Made by a program: the position numbers and the translations under genes
Assembly: GCA_027946365.1 (NCBI GenBank)
Contig: JAPEUQ010000010.1
Location: 1,178,001 to 1,242,000 of the forward strand
DNA: 64,000 nucleotides
Direction: 5' to 3'
DNA from: Kalmusia sp. IMI 367209
Taxonomy: Eukaryota; Ascomycota; Dothideomycetes; Pleosporales; Didymosphaeriaceae
Notes under the pieces: generated by a model
What the model saw: the letters and a program-made list of their open reading frames with translations, nothing else
Told to the model about the DNA's origin: nothing
Database searches by the model: none
Shown here: positions 11,174-22,001 of the stretch, piece by piece
How the letters are laid out: each line of letters begins with the position of its first letter
Numbering within the stretch: the first letter of the stretch is position 1

Positions 11174-12709
11174 ATGGCCATCTTCCCAGAGACGGTCCTG
11201 GGCCTGTCGGTCTCAACATGGCTGTTGAAGATTGGCCCCATTGCCATTGTCCTTTACACCTTAGGATGGATGGCGTACGCTGTGACGCTGCATCCCCTCG
11301 CCAAAGTGCCAGGTCCTTTCTGGGCCTCGGTGACCCGTGTCTGGTACATGTACCAAGTCTACACCGGGGACATGGACAAGGTGCAGCGTGCCTTGCACAA
11401 AAAGTATGGCCCGGTCGTGCGGCTGGCGCCAAATGAAGTGACTTCCGCCAATGCGGCCGATATACCCAAGATCTACCGCCTCAATGATCCGCTTCTGAAA
11501 ACCGATTTCTACCCCATCTGGGGTGCGCCGCAAATCTCCAAGCAACCGGATCAGTTCACCTGCATTGACGAAAAGGAACACACACGGTACCGCAGGATCA
11601 TTGCCCCTGTCTACTCCTTGCAAAATGTCCTGAAGCACGAGGACTACGTCGCGAAATGCACCACCCTGTTTCTCGAACGCATGACTGAGTTTGCGGATAA
11701 GAGAGAGCAAGTCGACATTGGTCACTGGTTCCAGATGTACGCTTTTGACGTTGTAGGCGAACTCTCCTTTGGCAACATGTTTGGTTTCATGGAAAAGAAT
11801 ACCGACATTGGAGGCTGGATCGGGGCTCTTGATGCTCTCATGCCCGTCCTTTGCGTTGCTGCGATCGCGCCGACATACCTGCGACCGTTCGTCATGGGCT
11901 CAGCCATTGTCATCCCAACTGTTTTCAAGGCATTGAAATCCTTTGAAGGCATCCACACCGCAGCGGTCGACGTTGTTGATAAACGAGTGAAAGAGATCAA
12001 CGCCGGCATTGCCGATCGCATCGATATGCTGCAGCAGTTCAGCAGAATTGTCCGGGACAAGGGCGCGCAAACGAACTTCACCGACAGCGAAGTGACCCTG
12101 GAAGCGTACATTGCCATGCTGGCAGGTTCGGATACCACTGCAATTGCGCTCCGTGCCGTTATCTACTTCCTCATGAAGCATCCCGGGAAGCTTGCAAAAT
12201 GTCGTGAAGAGATTGACGCGCACCGCGCCACTCTGAGCTCGCCAATCCGCTACACCGAATCCATCGCTCAACTGCCATACACGGCAGCCACCATCAAGGA
12301 AGCGATGCGTCTGCACCCCAGCGTTGGACTGAGCATGCAGCGCCACTCCCCACGCACTGGTGTTGAGCTCTCTGGCTACTTCATCCCGCCTGGCTGGCGC
12401 GTTGGTTGCAACCCATGTATTGTTCATTTCGACCGTACTGTGTTTGGCGAAGATGCTGACGATTTCCGGCCTGAACGATGGCTAGAATCCGAGACTAGAA
12501 GCCGTGAAATGGAGAAGTCTATCTTGACGTTCGGTTCCGGGACCAGAGTATGCATTGGGAAGAACATCTCCCTCACCGAACTGCACACGCTCGTACCAGA
12601 GGTCTTGCGCCATTTTGATGTCAGCATGGCGCACGATCGTCCGTGGAAGACGGAGGACTTATGGTTCCACAAGCAGACTGATATCATCGTGAACATCAAA
12701 CGACGGTAA
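11174..12709 (+). CDS. Cytochrome P450, pisatin-demethylase-like, 511 aa
   Basis: Intronless gene from ATG 11174 to TAA 12707-12709, of usual P450 length. Residues about 12-40 form the membrane anchor, followed by the proline-rich hinge HPLAKVPGPF. The I-helix has AGSDTT at 317-322, the K-helix EAMR (ExxR) at 376-379, PERW at 433-436, and the heme loop FGSGTRVCIG has the axial cysteine at residue 460. All catalytic landmarks are present, so it should be an active ER monooxygenase. The N-terminal region (LHKKYGPVVRLAPNEVT, DFYPIWGAP) resembles the CYP57/pisatin demethylase group and other fungal secondary-metabolism P450s. Detoxification of a plant phenolic is one possibility; a biosynthetic oxidation is another. 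No other biosynthetic gene adjoins it. It is transcribed away from the CFEM-GPCR, so co-regulation is possible. Confidence 0.92.
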   Translation: MAIFPETVLGLSVSTWLLKIGPIAIVLYTLGWMAYAVTLHPLAKVPGPFWASVTRVWYMYQVYTGDMDKVQRALHKKYGPVVRLAPNEVTSANAADIPKIYRLNDPLLKTDFYPIWGAPQISKQPDQFTCIDEKEHTRYRRIIAPVYSLQNVLKHEDYVAKCTTLFLERMTEFADKREQVDIGHWFQMYAFDVVGELSFGNMFGFMEKNTDIGGWIGALDALMPVLCVAAIAPTYLRPFVMGSAIVIPTVFKALKSFEGIHTAAVDVVDKRVKEINAGIADRIDMLQQFSRIVRDKGAQTNFTDSEVTLEAYIAMLAGSDTTAIALRAVIYFLMKHPGKLAKCREEIDAHRATLSSPIRYTESIAQLPYTAATIKEAMRLHPSVGLSMQRHSPRTGVELSGYFIPPGWRVGCNPCIVHFDRTVFGEDADDFRPERWLESETRSREMEKSILTFGSGTRVCIGKNISLTELHTLVPEVLRHFDVSMAHDRPWKTEDLWFHKQTDIIVNIKRR

Positions 12710-14322
12710 AAGGTTCACATGAAGGCAAAGCTTAGCTTGGTGGGTAGCATAATCGATTACAAACATGTCAAGCGAAGCTGGGACTCATGTGCTTGGGCTC
12801 CTCTGTGTTTTTGATGTCGTGAAGAACGTTGCAGACAGCCGCAGTGAGATTTTAGGTGACTTGAGCCAGATGCGCGCCAAGTTACGCTAACTGGATCGAG
12901 GTGTACGGAAACGGGAATTGCGATGCGGATCGTCCCAGGGATCTCAACATCATCTTGATAAACGGTCTAGGAAAAGTTAGAATGTAGTTCCGAGCTTTTT
13001 CGAATATATTGAAGTATTGGCTCACTACATACGGGCAACAGAGAATGAGTCCATGCCTCTGAATCGTGCATATACTCTAACCCCTTCCTTTAGATAGAAT
13101 CCATCTCTTCCGTAAATCGATGACAGTCAGCCACTACAGCATGCGCTAGAATCATCATTCCCAATTCTTGAGCCTAACAGTCAAGCTGTGAGCCTTTACT
13201 CTAGGGTGATAGTGAGATCTTGAGAAGTAGACTGGTATAGGAGAGATATACTAACCAGCTTGATTCAATCTCCTTTCCCACATGCCCTTTCTACGATCCG
13301 GTTGAGTCAGAATGAATGAATTCCGTAGGGGTTCGGGGTAGTGAAAGTATGAAGCGCTCCCGTAATGAAACCAAATCCAGATATCAATCAAGCATTATAC
13401 TATGCAGCCGAAGGCTAAAGAGCTTGCAAAATGAAGCTCTATAAGTATAAGATACAATTCAGATTTTTTTATTTGCTACCATCTTGATGGTGTTGACAAA
13501 TCTCTACCTGACGTCGAAGAACGCATCAACTTCACGGAGGTGCACAGAGAAGAGTCATTCGGTCAGTGCAAATGGAGGATCAAGATGAGGAAAAATTCCC
13601 AAATGTGCGCGAGCTACGTTGATGTTGAACGTTGAGCTCGCTACCACCGACTAGTCCTACTCTCCATGGTTCCTCGGCAGAACCAGAGTTATCCCACCAC
13701 CCAACTACCACTAGGATGATCTAGCCTTATGCAAGGCTGCGATAGCTCATCAAAGCTACATTCACACGAGTAATTAACTATGTTATCATAAAATGTTGGT
13801 AGAAATGATATTGTTGAGATAGATAATCACAAGTCATTTGATACGTGGAATGAACGGTGAAGTGACTAAGGTTAGGTATCATTTTTATTGCTGGTTGTCA
13901 TTCCTAATTCCAAGGCTCAAAATTCCATCCAGTTGACCAAGTCATATCATAAGGTTTCATCTAATGTGCAAGAAAATCTTCGATTTGCATGATCTAAATA
14001 AGAATATTGTAGTTGACTGCGTAGGGTACACGTTAAATTCAGTTCAACGTGTGCATTCACTCTTGTCTAGCTTATAAATACAACTCGATATTATATTACT
14101 TAGCGCAAAAGCTTGGTTCGTCACCAACATACGATGGTAAGAGATATGGCACGGAACAGATGGTTGAAGTGGACATCATGTGTCAAATGAGTTCGTTGAA
14201 CTCTGATCTGTGGGTCGGATTCTTCATGGGAATCACTTTTTTATTCCATGCGATGAGCGTGCGCTACCGAATCTTGTGCATGAGTCGTTGTCATAGACGG
14301 AAGACTACCTTGCCACTTCATC
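12710..14322. other. AT-rich intergenic region, 1.6 kb
   Basis: No gene is supported. Sequence becomes visibly AT-rich from about 12,950 onward and stays so to about 16,400. No intact transposon frame is present. It may contain decayed DNA, but I see no clear repeat pair. Confidence 0.45.
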
Positions 14323-15474
14323 ATGTCTTTCATCTTCCACTCGCATTCTATACCGGACACACACCAGGGATTCTACACTCTTATGAAAGAGCATACGGCG
14401 ATATGCGACTGCGACATATGCGATCCCGTATATTACCAATATCTACGTCGAGTCCAAGGCCATCCCCCCATTATCGTCAACGAACAACGAACGTACAACC
14501 GGTATCACAACAGAGTATACGCACCGCTCAGACTCCGGCAAGACCAGGTTTACGAGGCTATGGAGTTGGCACGCGCGGCTATCAAATACTTCGACCACCC
14601 TCTCGAGATGCTCAACGATCATCAACTATGGGCACTTGAGCAAGTTTTATCGTGGATTCGACATCGAGGTTGTGCGAATATTGTTCGTACATGGAGCCCA
14701 TATACAGAATGCAAACATATATTTGGTCCGGGGCAGATACAATGGCTGCATCATCTGGTCGGTGCACTATTCTTTGGGGATAGCTCGTCATACGATCTGA
14801 TAATCTGGTATCCCCTGAGCAAGGCATTGCTCGGCTACACAAAATACGTATCACAAAGCGCACCAAGCACGTCAGGCGACAATCTCTCTATCATCTTGAA
14901 TGACACTATCCGTCAGAGCAATGTGTCCGAGCCATTGATATTGAACATTCTCGGGACGTTACTTCACGAAATGGCTCATGCATTCCTGATGCGTTACACC
15001 CTCCAAACATCTGGCGTCGGGAGACGGTATATTGGCCTTTCACCCCGCGATAATAACATGGGGGGACATGGGAGGCCATGGCAGCTATTGGTTAGGAATA
15101 TGGAAATGACTTTCTGGCGATTGACCGGGCTGCCAGTGGACACAGGTGTGCTAGATGAGTTTTACCCGAAGACTCGTTCATCGAAGTGTGAACTTGTCAA
15201 AATACCAAGTCTGCACAGTTTCCCATGGACACCTCAACTCGTGTACTTAAATTGGGTGTACTATCGGAATCTGATTCTAGCTTGTCGCCTAGCTGGTCTG
15301 AACGGTTTACAAATTCAGCCCGCAAAATATTTCCGGCAGTGGTGCGAAACATACCTCCCCAATCCGTTACGCAACACACAAGCCTCAAACTCAGAATTGG
15401 TTGAGATATCAGCCGGATACACAGTAGAGCTGATGAAAGTGATATGGAGAATCAAATTGCCGCACGCAACTTAG
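14323..15474 (+). CDS. SprT-like zinc metallopeptidase domain protein, copy 1, 383 aa
   Basis: Intronless frame from ATG 14323 to TAG 15472-15474. The zinc-site helix is LLHEMAHAF, with HEMAH at residues 215-219, followed after about 28 residues by GGHGRPW (His 249) as the likely third ligand. This HExxH plus downstream GHGxxW/F layout is the SprT-like fold. Near the N-terminus is a compact cysteine cluster CDCDIC (28-33), also found in the second copy at 16425. Family members such as Spartan/Wss1 cut DNA-protein crosslinks, but many fungal SprT-like proteins are uncharacterised, so the substrate is unknown. The gene lies in an AT-rich stretch and is more AT-rich than copy 2. Its copy at 16425 shares order and spacing (AI-YFD-P, VLSW/FCSW, FF motifs), so the two are paralogues. 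Confidence 0.8.
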   Translation: MSFIFHSHSIPDTHQGFYTLMKEHTAICDCDICDPVYYQYLRRVQGHPPIIVNEQRTYNRYHNRVYAPLRLRQDQVYEAMELARAAIKYFDHPLEMLNDHQLWALEQVLSWIRHRGCANIVRTWSPYTECKHIFGPGQIQWLHHLVGALFFGDSSSYDLIIWYPLSKALLGYTKYVSQSAPSTSGDNLSIILNDTIRQSNVSEPLILNILGTLLHEMAHAFLMRYTLQTSGVGRRYIGLSPRDNNMGGHGRPWQLLVRNMEMTFWRLTGLPVDTGVLDEFYPKTRSSKCELVKIPSLHSFPWTPQLVYLNWVYYRNLILACRLAGLNGLQIQPAKYFRQWCETYLPNPLRNTQASNSELVEISAGYTVELMKVIWRIKLPHAT

Positions 15475-16424
15475 TAAACTAGCAATGGCTGAATCTGCTG
15501 TTTTTGTTTGACTGCATTGAGTACGTTACCTACCTAGGTATGCCTTTACGTAGTCTATCACCAGTATAGAGAATCAACTGGCACCAGACAGATGACAGGC
15601 CTGAGCACCCGCTCTACAGGAGTCGGTACGCATAGAAGTAATGAGTTTAATGAATGGGCTTCTCCAGCAGCAACAAATAATTAGCGGCTAGTTGTTATCA
15701 GAGTATGTGGTAATGATTGATTAGTTATTGGTAGGTCTCATATACTGTCCAGTATAGATGTCCGAAGCCCATAGCCCTACACATTCTAGACCAACGCATT
15801 CAACAGTCCGTGTTACTGCAGTAATGTACGATCCGTAATTTCTGGCAGCGCAATAGTATTGTAGATAGATCTGTACTGTAGATTAATTGTACCATAGCTA
15901 TGTTCAAAGCTGTAATATAGTAACTACTATCTAACTAGAATGTAGGGGTCGTACATAGTGCCTACGCCATTGAAAAAATAATAACTTTGCTTACATAGTA
16001 GACGAACACTATCCTCCTCATGATTCTAAATCAAAACTACGGGCAGTAAACTACTCCCCGTAGTCTTAATTTAGTTGTTCTCTAGTAGTACTAATATTAT
16101 AGTAATTGTGAGTAAGCGTAATGGTAGCATAATGACCTACTTACGGTTACGGTACGGACTGTTGAATGTGCCGTTCCAGACAGCATCTAAATGCCCATGA
16201 ATATATAAGACTGATTAAGAATTTTACGATATACGAAGCACTGACATTTATTCAATAGAGAGCCTCATCTGGTCTGATTATTCGCACAAACGAAGAACGT
16301 TTGAAACAGTGTTCGGCACAGTGTTTGCTAATGTTCCATACATCGTCCACCACGTTTATCTCAATGATGAACCTCTTCTCAAGCCTTCCCGCATGCCTTT
16401 CCATCAATATCCAAATACATTTCA
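15475..16424. other. AT-rich intergenic region between SprT-like paralogues
   Basis: Some 950 bases with no open frame of note and many TA-rich stretches such as TACTAATATTATAGTAATTG near 16088. It should hold the promoter of the gene at 16425. Nothing else was recognised. Confidence 0.5.
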
Positions 16425-17723
16425 ATGCGTAAAAGTTCGCACATTCTTAGTCGTACGTTCGAAAGCTTCGTCAAGAGGAGAACCTCCTCCACACCACTCC
16501 CTACCACAGTCCAAGAGCTCGCAATAGTAGCACGCGAAAAGAACAAAAGATGCAACTGCGATGTATGTGCTCCTAGAAGCCAGATCATGTTCAACTGCAT
16601 CCGCTGGCCCCACTTCACCATCCCCCTTTACGATCATGTAGCAACGAACCGCTTCGGAAACCTTGTCTTCGCACCGCTCAAGCTGACATCGCGCGCGGCA
16701 TGGCCTCCAGAAGGAATGCACCTCGTCCGCTCAGTCATTGCCTACTTCGACCAACCCTTGCATGACTTGAACAACGTGCAACTTGCCGCGCGAGACACCT
16801 TCTGCTCCTGGCGAGACCGCCGCTGGAACACCATACTGCGCACCCACCAGGATGTAATAGACGGTAGAGACCTCCTGCCCGCCCCCGAAATGCTCCAGAT
16901 ATGGTACGAAGACCCCCATACGCAAAGCAGCATCTCTTTCCCAAGTAAAACTACGGCCCACCATGGTTGGGCTGGACCCAACCAACCCATCGGGATCAGG
17001 TGCAAGGAAGGCCCAGTTTTACGGAGCCAATAACCAGGTCGACGTTGCAAAAACCCGGGGTCAAGGGGGGACCCAGCTCGACTGTAGTGGAGAGAAAAGA
17101 CGTGTTTCCGACCCAACGGGAATAACGATATTCGATCCCTTTGTGGTAATCCTCGCTGACTTGATGCCATTGGCAGGCACTGCATCAACACCATCTTCTT
17201 CGCCGGCCCGATTCCCCGCGCCCGATTCCGCTGGAACCCCAGCTTGAAGCCATGCACGCTCGGCCGCGCAACATCTACCTTGTTCATCCCCACCATCCTC
17301 ATGAACCCGCACTGCACGTCCCGCGACTTCGGCGACTACGTTGTGCTTGATTTCCTCAGCACGCTCGTACATGAGAGCATCCACGTTTTCCTGCAATGCT
17401 ATCCCTGCTGGTGGTGTCGCAGTTGGGACAAAGACTACACGGCTGGCGGCCATGGACGGCATTTCCAGACCATCGCCAAGAAGATGGAGGAGGTATTTCC
17501 GAAGCTATTAGGGCTGCCGCTGAAACTAGGGAGATTCGAGGCGTTCATTGGCGATCTAGAAGCACAAGGCAGAGAGCTGAGAAGCGTGCCAAGCGTGCAC
17601 GATATCGAAGCGTACGCATTCACGGACGTAGATAGACGCGTGAGGAACAGTGACGTGAGGCTTCTCATCGAGAGGACATACGCAGAGAGGTGGGTCTGGA
17701 CGCCACCTCCCCGTCTACGGTAG
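16425..17723 (+). CDS. SprT-like zinc metallopeptidase domain protein, copy 2, 341 aa
   Basis: Two exons, 16425-16903 and 17177-17723, joined in phase 2 across a 273-base intron (GTACGA...ATTGGCAG, with CTGAC 20 bases before the acceptor). The splice makes TGG and restores PEMLQIWHCINTIFF, which aligns almost column for column with PGQIQWLHHLVGALFF of the copy at 14323; this alignment is the main support for the intron. The protein has CNCDVC near the N-terminus (matching CDCDIC of copy 1), HESIH at 225-229 and GGHGRHF with His 252, the SprT-like zinc site. The HESIH form keeps both histidines and the catalytic glutamate. Codons are more GC-rich than in copy 1, so the duplication looks old. 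Without splicing the frame stops at 17031. Confidence 0.75.
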
Positions 17724-19671
17724 AGTGGGGGAAAGATACGCTACTTCAGATTCCAACGGATGTTTCCTCCGGTCGCACAGCATTCGACGCGGGGTGGGGG
17801 GAAAGCCGTTTTGGGCTCGAGCAGCATGGTAGCCAGCACCCGTTGTAGGCACCCACAACACACATGTAGTACTCGTACCATTTCTACATCAGTCCACCGG
17901 GTCCACATACCCAATCCGTATCTCCCGCCCCCGATCCCCACCTTTCCGAATCAATCCCGCGAATCACACGCCGCGGTCTTTCTTACGAAGTAATACCATA
18001 CCACACCATACCAACAGAGCCTCACCTCACTCCGCATCCCTGTGCCAGCTGGCGCACACCCTTGGCGAACACCACGCCGAACACCCCCATCCCTCTCCCG
18101 CGCCCGTAGCCCAGCCTCAACAGCGGCAAATAGCGGCGCAGAGTGGCAAACTTTTCAAACGGCACAAAGCCCACGTGTGCGCCACGCGAAACAGGTTCTC
18201 GCGGACCGTTGTCCTTTGCATCCGAGAAACGTTCCACAACCCTCCGGAGGGGTGGCGCAAAGAATCATCCCAGTCCTACCGAGCTGGCGCCGAACTCTGG
18301 TTTCTGGTAACGCAACCTTCCGTGCTCGTTTCGCCGCATGGGGACTGGGATCGTAGGGCCAGGACCCCGGGTCATCATCGGCCGGGGCGCGGGCAAACAC
18401 GGAGATGTCCGTTGCGATGAACATCCACCCCTTCCATTTCTCCCAGCTGAAAGAAAGGTGAAAGGCGGTACTTCGGCCGGATTGGGCGATCGAGCGGGCC
18501 GGTTCTTACAGATCGCAGGTACGTCATGGTACGTGGTAACCGTGCAGATGCAGGCGCGTTGTTTCTTTGGCGGTAGGGACGGGCGAGTGGACGGGTTGGG
18601 CGGCCGTCGGGGCCATGATAGCGACGGGGAGAACGTTTGCGGGGAGAGGTGGGCGGTAGAGTGAGATAAGGATGGGCGTGGTGGGCGAGTGAGAGAGTGC
18701 GGAGGGGACTCCTTGTGTGGGGAAACGTGGAACGGAAGCTTGGAGTGGGTAGACTTGCGTACGACATGCCGTCTTGACGAGTCGTCTAACGAGTCAGTCA
18801 TGCAAGAGTGACGCAGGACATGGTTGATATCATGATGAAGATAACAGTGTTGAGATTGATGTCATTCTTGGTGATTGACACGGGCATGAAATCCAAGGGC
18901 AGGACACGCATCGACATGTGCAAAGAAACAGGACTTGGCAGTTGTGGAAAGAGTAGATATCAAACATAGACTTCAGAGCAGAGTCATTCTACGTATAATC
19001 AGTCTAGCGATAAAGCGCTGGTGTAGCTACGAACTAGGAATGCTGCCATCCAACGAAAGACTAGTGAATCTATAAACCCCCAGAGCAGGTGATGAAACCC
19101 AATAACGACGTTTCCAGCAACGTACTCAATACTATATACCTGACGAGCTGCGCATAAGCATGTCTCGTTTCATACTTTTGTTCATGAACAAGAGAGGACG
19201 CCGCTGACAAACAGAAAACCAACGGAAACAGACAATTAGAGGGATATAGCGGACGCGCATAAAGTCAGTAAATGCAACAGACCGCTCAGGACACCTCTTA
19301 GATGCACATCAAATCGTCATACCAGCGATGAGGCTGGTCAAAAAAGATGCCGTTCAAGAGATGTACACGAAGGGTAATAACGTCATGTAGAAGATACCAA
19401 ATCCAAAGGTGCAGCTCTTTGCTGTTCTTGGTAGGTCATCCAAGGCAACCCCAAGAAGCGCCAAGCCGAATGCAAGGAAATGATGTCGCTCGTAACTTTT
19501 GTATGAAGCCAGTACGCCAGGTGAGATCCGAGTCAAAACGAACCGTCCAGGTCTATAACCGAAAAAAACGCCATGCAGATGTCGGTATTCGACCGTTGGG
19601 TATCAGGTAAGATAGTAGCCGTAGTAGACGGGAAGCGATGCTGTAGAAGACATTTCTCGTGGCCCAAATTT
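17724..19671. other. Region between SprT-like copy 2 and the sfp1-like gene
   Basis: About 1.95 kb. The part at 18,030-18,780 is GC-rich and holds a possible minus-strand gene or gene relic, listed separately. The part at 18,800-19,671 has no supported frame and probably contains the 3' untranslated region of the sfp1-like gene. Confidence 0.45.
18022..18616 (-). pseudogene. Possible decayed or mis-assembled gene
   Basis: Three minus-strand pieces look coding but do not join cleanly. A start at 18616 (MAPTAAQPVHSP) follows a CT/CA-rich leader of the kind seen before fungal genes. A second piece around 18450-18340 reads WMFIATDISVFARAPADDD. A third, 18240-18022, reads GAHVGFVPFEKFATLRRYLP and ends at TGA with a Gly/Arg-rich tail. 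The first frame meets TGA near 18535, a good GTAAGA donor lies at 18511-18506 and TTTCAG at 18448-18443, but the phases do not match. A second shift is needed before the last piece. It may be a real multi-exon gene that I cannot resolve, or a relic. No family is recognised. Confidence 0.25.
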
Positions 19672-21866
19672 TTAGAACATTGAATTATCCATTCCCGTCA
19701 TACCAGCGCCGGCGACATTGGCACCGACGTTCAGTCCCTGCAAGGCAGGCAATTGGCTGAACTGTGCACCCAAAAGCTCTGGGTTGCACTTTGGCGAATG
19801 TGCACGGTGGTATTTGAGACCGTTGAGATTCTTGTATCGCTTGCCGCACATCTCGCATCGGTATGGCTTCTCTTTCTCCATGCCAACGGTGCCAGGATAG
19901 GGTATCGACGTGAGAGGGTCGACGATCGAAAAGGTACCATCCTCATTCTCTTTCAGTTGTTGGTTTTGATGGCCGTGCTGGGAACTGCGTTAGCGAATTG
20001 TGCGCGATAGAGAGAAGCGGTGTACGCTTACCTGCTTGTGGTACTTGAGACCATTCTGATTCTTGTACGCCTTCTCGCAGCCAATGACCGGACACCTAAA
20101 TGGTTTCACTTCTTCGGGGAAGGGGAACTGTGGGACGTTGGCGCCATTCATAAGCGCTTGCTCTCTCAACCTCTTTGCAAGATCGCTCTGATCGCCGTTG
20201 CCTAACTGGTAGTTCTTGAATGCGGCCTGCAGCTGTTGCTGGCTGAGACCGGAACCTTGTTTGCTGAAGAGTCGCTTCCCTGGCTGATCGATGGTACCAT
20301 CGAAATTGGGCATGCCTGTGTTAAAGCCAGTGTTGCCAAAGTTCATGTCCATGCCGGGAATGCCCATCATGGGCTGGTTGAAGGTATTCAAAAAGTCCAT
20401 GTCGAGCTCTGCGGGAGTGCTGGGATGTGACGATTCGGGAGATGTCAGGTTGTGGGTGTTGGGCATCGGCGCGGTGCCGAGGGTGGGAGTGTTGACAGAC
20501 GAGACGGTGGGGTTGTTGGGAAGATTGAACTGTTGCGAAGCGGCCGGAGTGGTCGGTGTCGATGTTCGCAATCCCTGGTGGTTCTGCATGGTATTCGCAA
20601 TGTTGACGTTGAGTGGCTGTAGCTGGCTCTGGTTTTGGTTGAACTGCGACTGCTGGCTGGTGAAGCCTGCGGGTGTCTCTTCTATAGTGGCGAGTCCGTC
20701 GCCTATGTCATCCATCTCCATGTCTTCCATCGTGTCCATGTCCTGGACCGTCGACAGGTTTGTCCGACTGAAGCCATCCGATCCTAGCCGCTGGGGGCGG
20801 AAACCGCCGACAGAGCCCGAGCGGGGATGGAAGCCGAGCTGCGTGTGCGTGGCCGGCTCGCCTTGTGTCTGTGTCTGACCGGGCGTAATGCCGGCACTCG
20901 AGGCACCCGTCGTGGGCGGGAGGCCGCTCTGGCCTGGTTGTGATGTGCGCGAAGGAGGTGCGCCGGCGTGCACCTCTTCGAAATGCTGCAACAGGTCGTG
21001 CAACGACGCCAGGGTCAGACCGCAGCAGGCAAAGTCCTTCATGAAATTCGCCTCTAGCTTAGGGAGGTACGACGAGGAGTGATACGAGGGAGACTGATTG
21101 TTGAAGGCGGCGGGTGAGGTTCCGGTCATGAGGATGCTTGCGATCGTTAGCAACGCATTCAGCCGGGCGCTGACAGGCTGGTGTTGCCTTGCGAAAGGGA
21201 GGGGGGAGAGCTGAGACTTACTCATCGCGAATCCAGGAGCCGACAGACACACCGCCCCAGCTGAGGCCGTTGACGAGGCTGTTCATGGTGTTGCTCTCGC
21301 GGCGCGGCCTGTCCTTCATCGAGATGGGCCGGGCGCCGCTTCCGTAGAAGGAGCCGCCCAGCCCGCTGATGGAGTCGTGGCGACCGCCGAGGCTCGGGCG
21401 CTGGAAATCGGTGCCATTGACGCCATTTTGGTGGTGGGAGGTTGCACCCAGGTCGCGGCTGGCGCCTGCTTCGCGCAGTGCCGATGTGAGGTTGGAAGTC
21501 TGGTTCTGCGGAGAGTTGGACCCGAAGCGCGGGGGGCGTCGCAATGTCGATTGGCGAGGCTGCTTGTGCCATGTCTCGCAAGTGCGTACGGTGTGGCGAG
21601 CTGTCTGGGAACAGCGGAAAGCTGCAGTCGCCCGTGTCCTCGAACAGAAGGTCGGGCTCGAGCTGCAGGTCCTGGGAGACGAGCTCGTGCGGCTTGCGGT
21701 GCCAGGAGAAATAGAGTGGGTCGTCCTTCCGGAGGCGCCCAAGGTGCGGTTCAGCAAAGGTCTGCGCAGTGGGGGTGCTGATGGGGGTGGGCTCTGCGGT
21801 GGATTCGCGCCCGCGGTCGCTGGGCGAGTGGCAGAGAGGCGGCGGCGTCGAGGTATCCAGCTTCAC
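19672..21866 (-). CDS. sfp1: Sfp1-like C2H2 zinc-finger transcription factor, frameshifted in exon 1
   Basis: Exon 2 (21136-20032) and exon 3 (19977-19672) are clean, with introns 21221-21137 (GTAAGT, GCTAAC branch) and 20031-19978. Splicing gives GGVSVGSWIRDDILMTGTSP, then a YHSSSYLPKLEANF block, a long Gln/Pro/Ser-rich middle and two C-terminal C2H2 fingers: CPVIGCEKAYKNQNGLKYHK across the last intron, and CEMCGKRYKNLNGLKYHRAH. Split-finger architecture with this conserved centre is that of yeast Sfp1-type regulators of ribosome biogenesis and cell size. Exon 1 (to 21222) changes frame at a G6 run (21531-21536): IATPP is followed by FGSNSPQN only if one base is removed. The 5' end is unresolved: the frame opens at a GTG (21866) and no in-frame ATG is visible upstream, so a further 5' exon or another indel may exist. 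Confidence 0.8.
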
Positions 21867-21966
21867 GGCGGATGGGGGGGGAGAAGAGAACGTAAAAATG
21901 TAGGCTGGCGCCGAGGCGTCCGGTCTGGCGACTTGGGGACTTGGGAGGTGGACTTTGGATGACTGT

Positions 21967-21967
<1 letters not shown>

Positions 21968-22000
<33 letters not shown>
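21968..22000. repeat. (CAG)11 trinucleotide repeat
   Basis: Eleven perfect CAG units, uninterrupted. On the sfp1-like transcript strand this is (CTG)11 and lies about 100 bases upstream of the first supported codon, so it would be in the 5' leader or in a missing 5' exon. Length may vary between strains. Confidence 0.95.

Positions 22001-22001
<1 letters not shown>

Noticed and set aside
8181..12709. A secondary-metabolite cluster around the P450
   Set aside because: No synthase, methyltransferase, pathway regulator or transporter lies next to it.
16904..17033. SprT-like copy 2 as a truncated pseudogene ending at 17031
   Set aside because: The stop lies inside the proposed intron.
16940..17176. 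Transposon insertion that kills SprT-like copy 2
   Set aside because: The segment has a good donor, branch site and acceptor, and its removal restores alignment to the paralogue, so it is treated as an intron; an insertion inside the intron remains possible.
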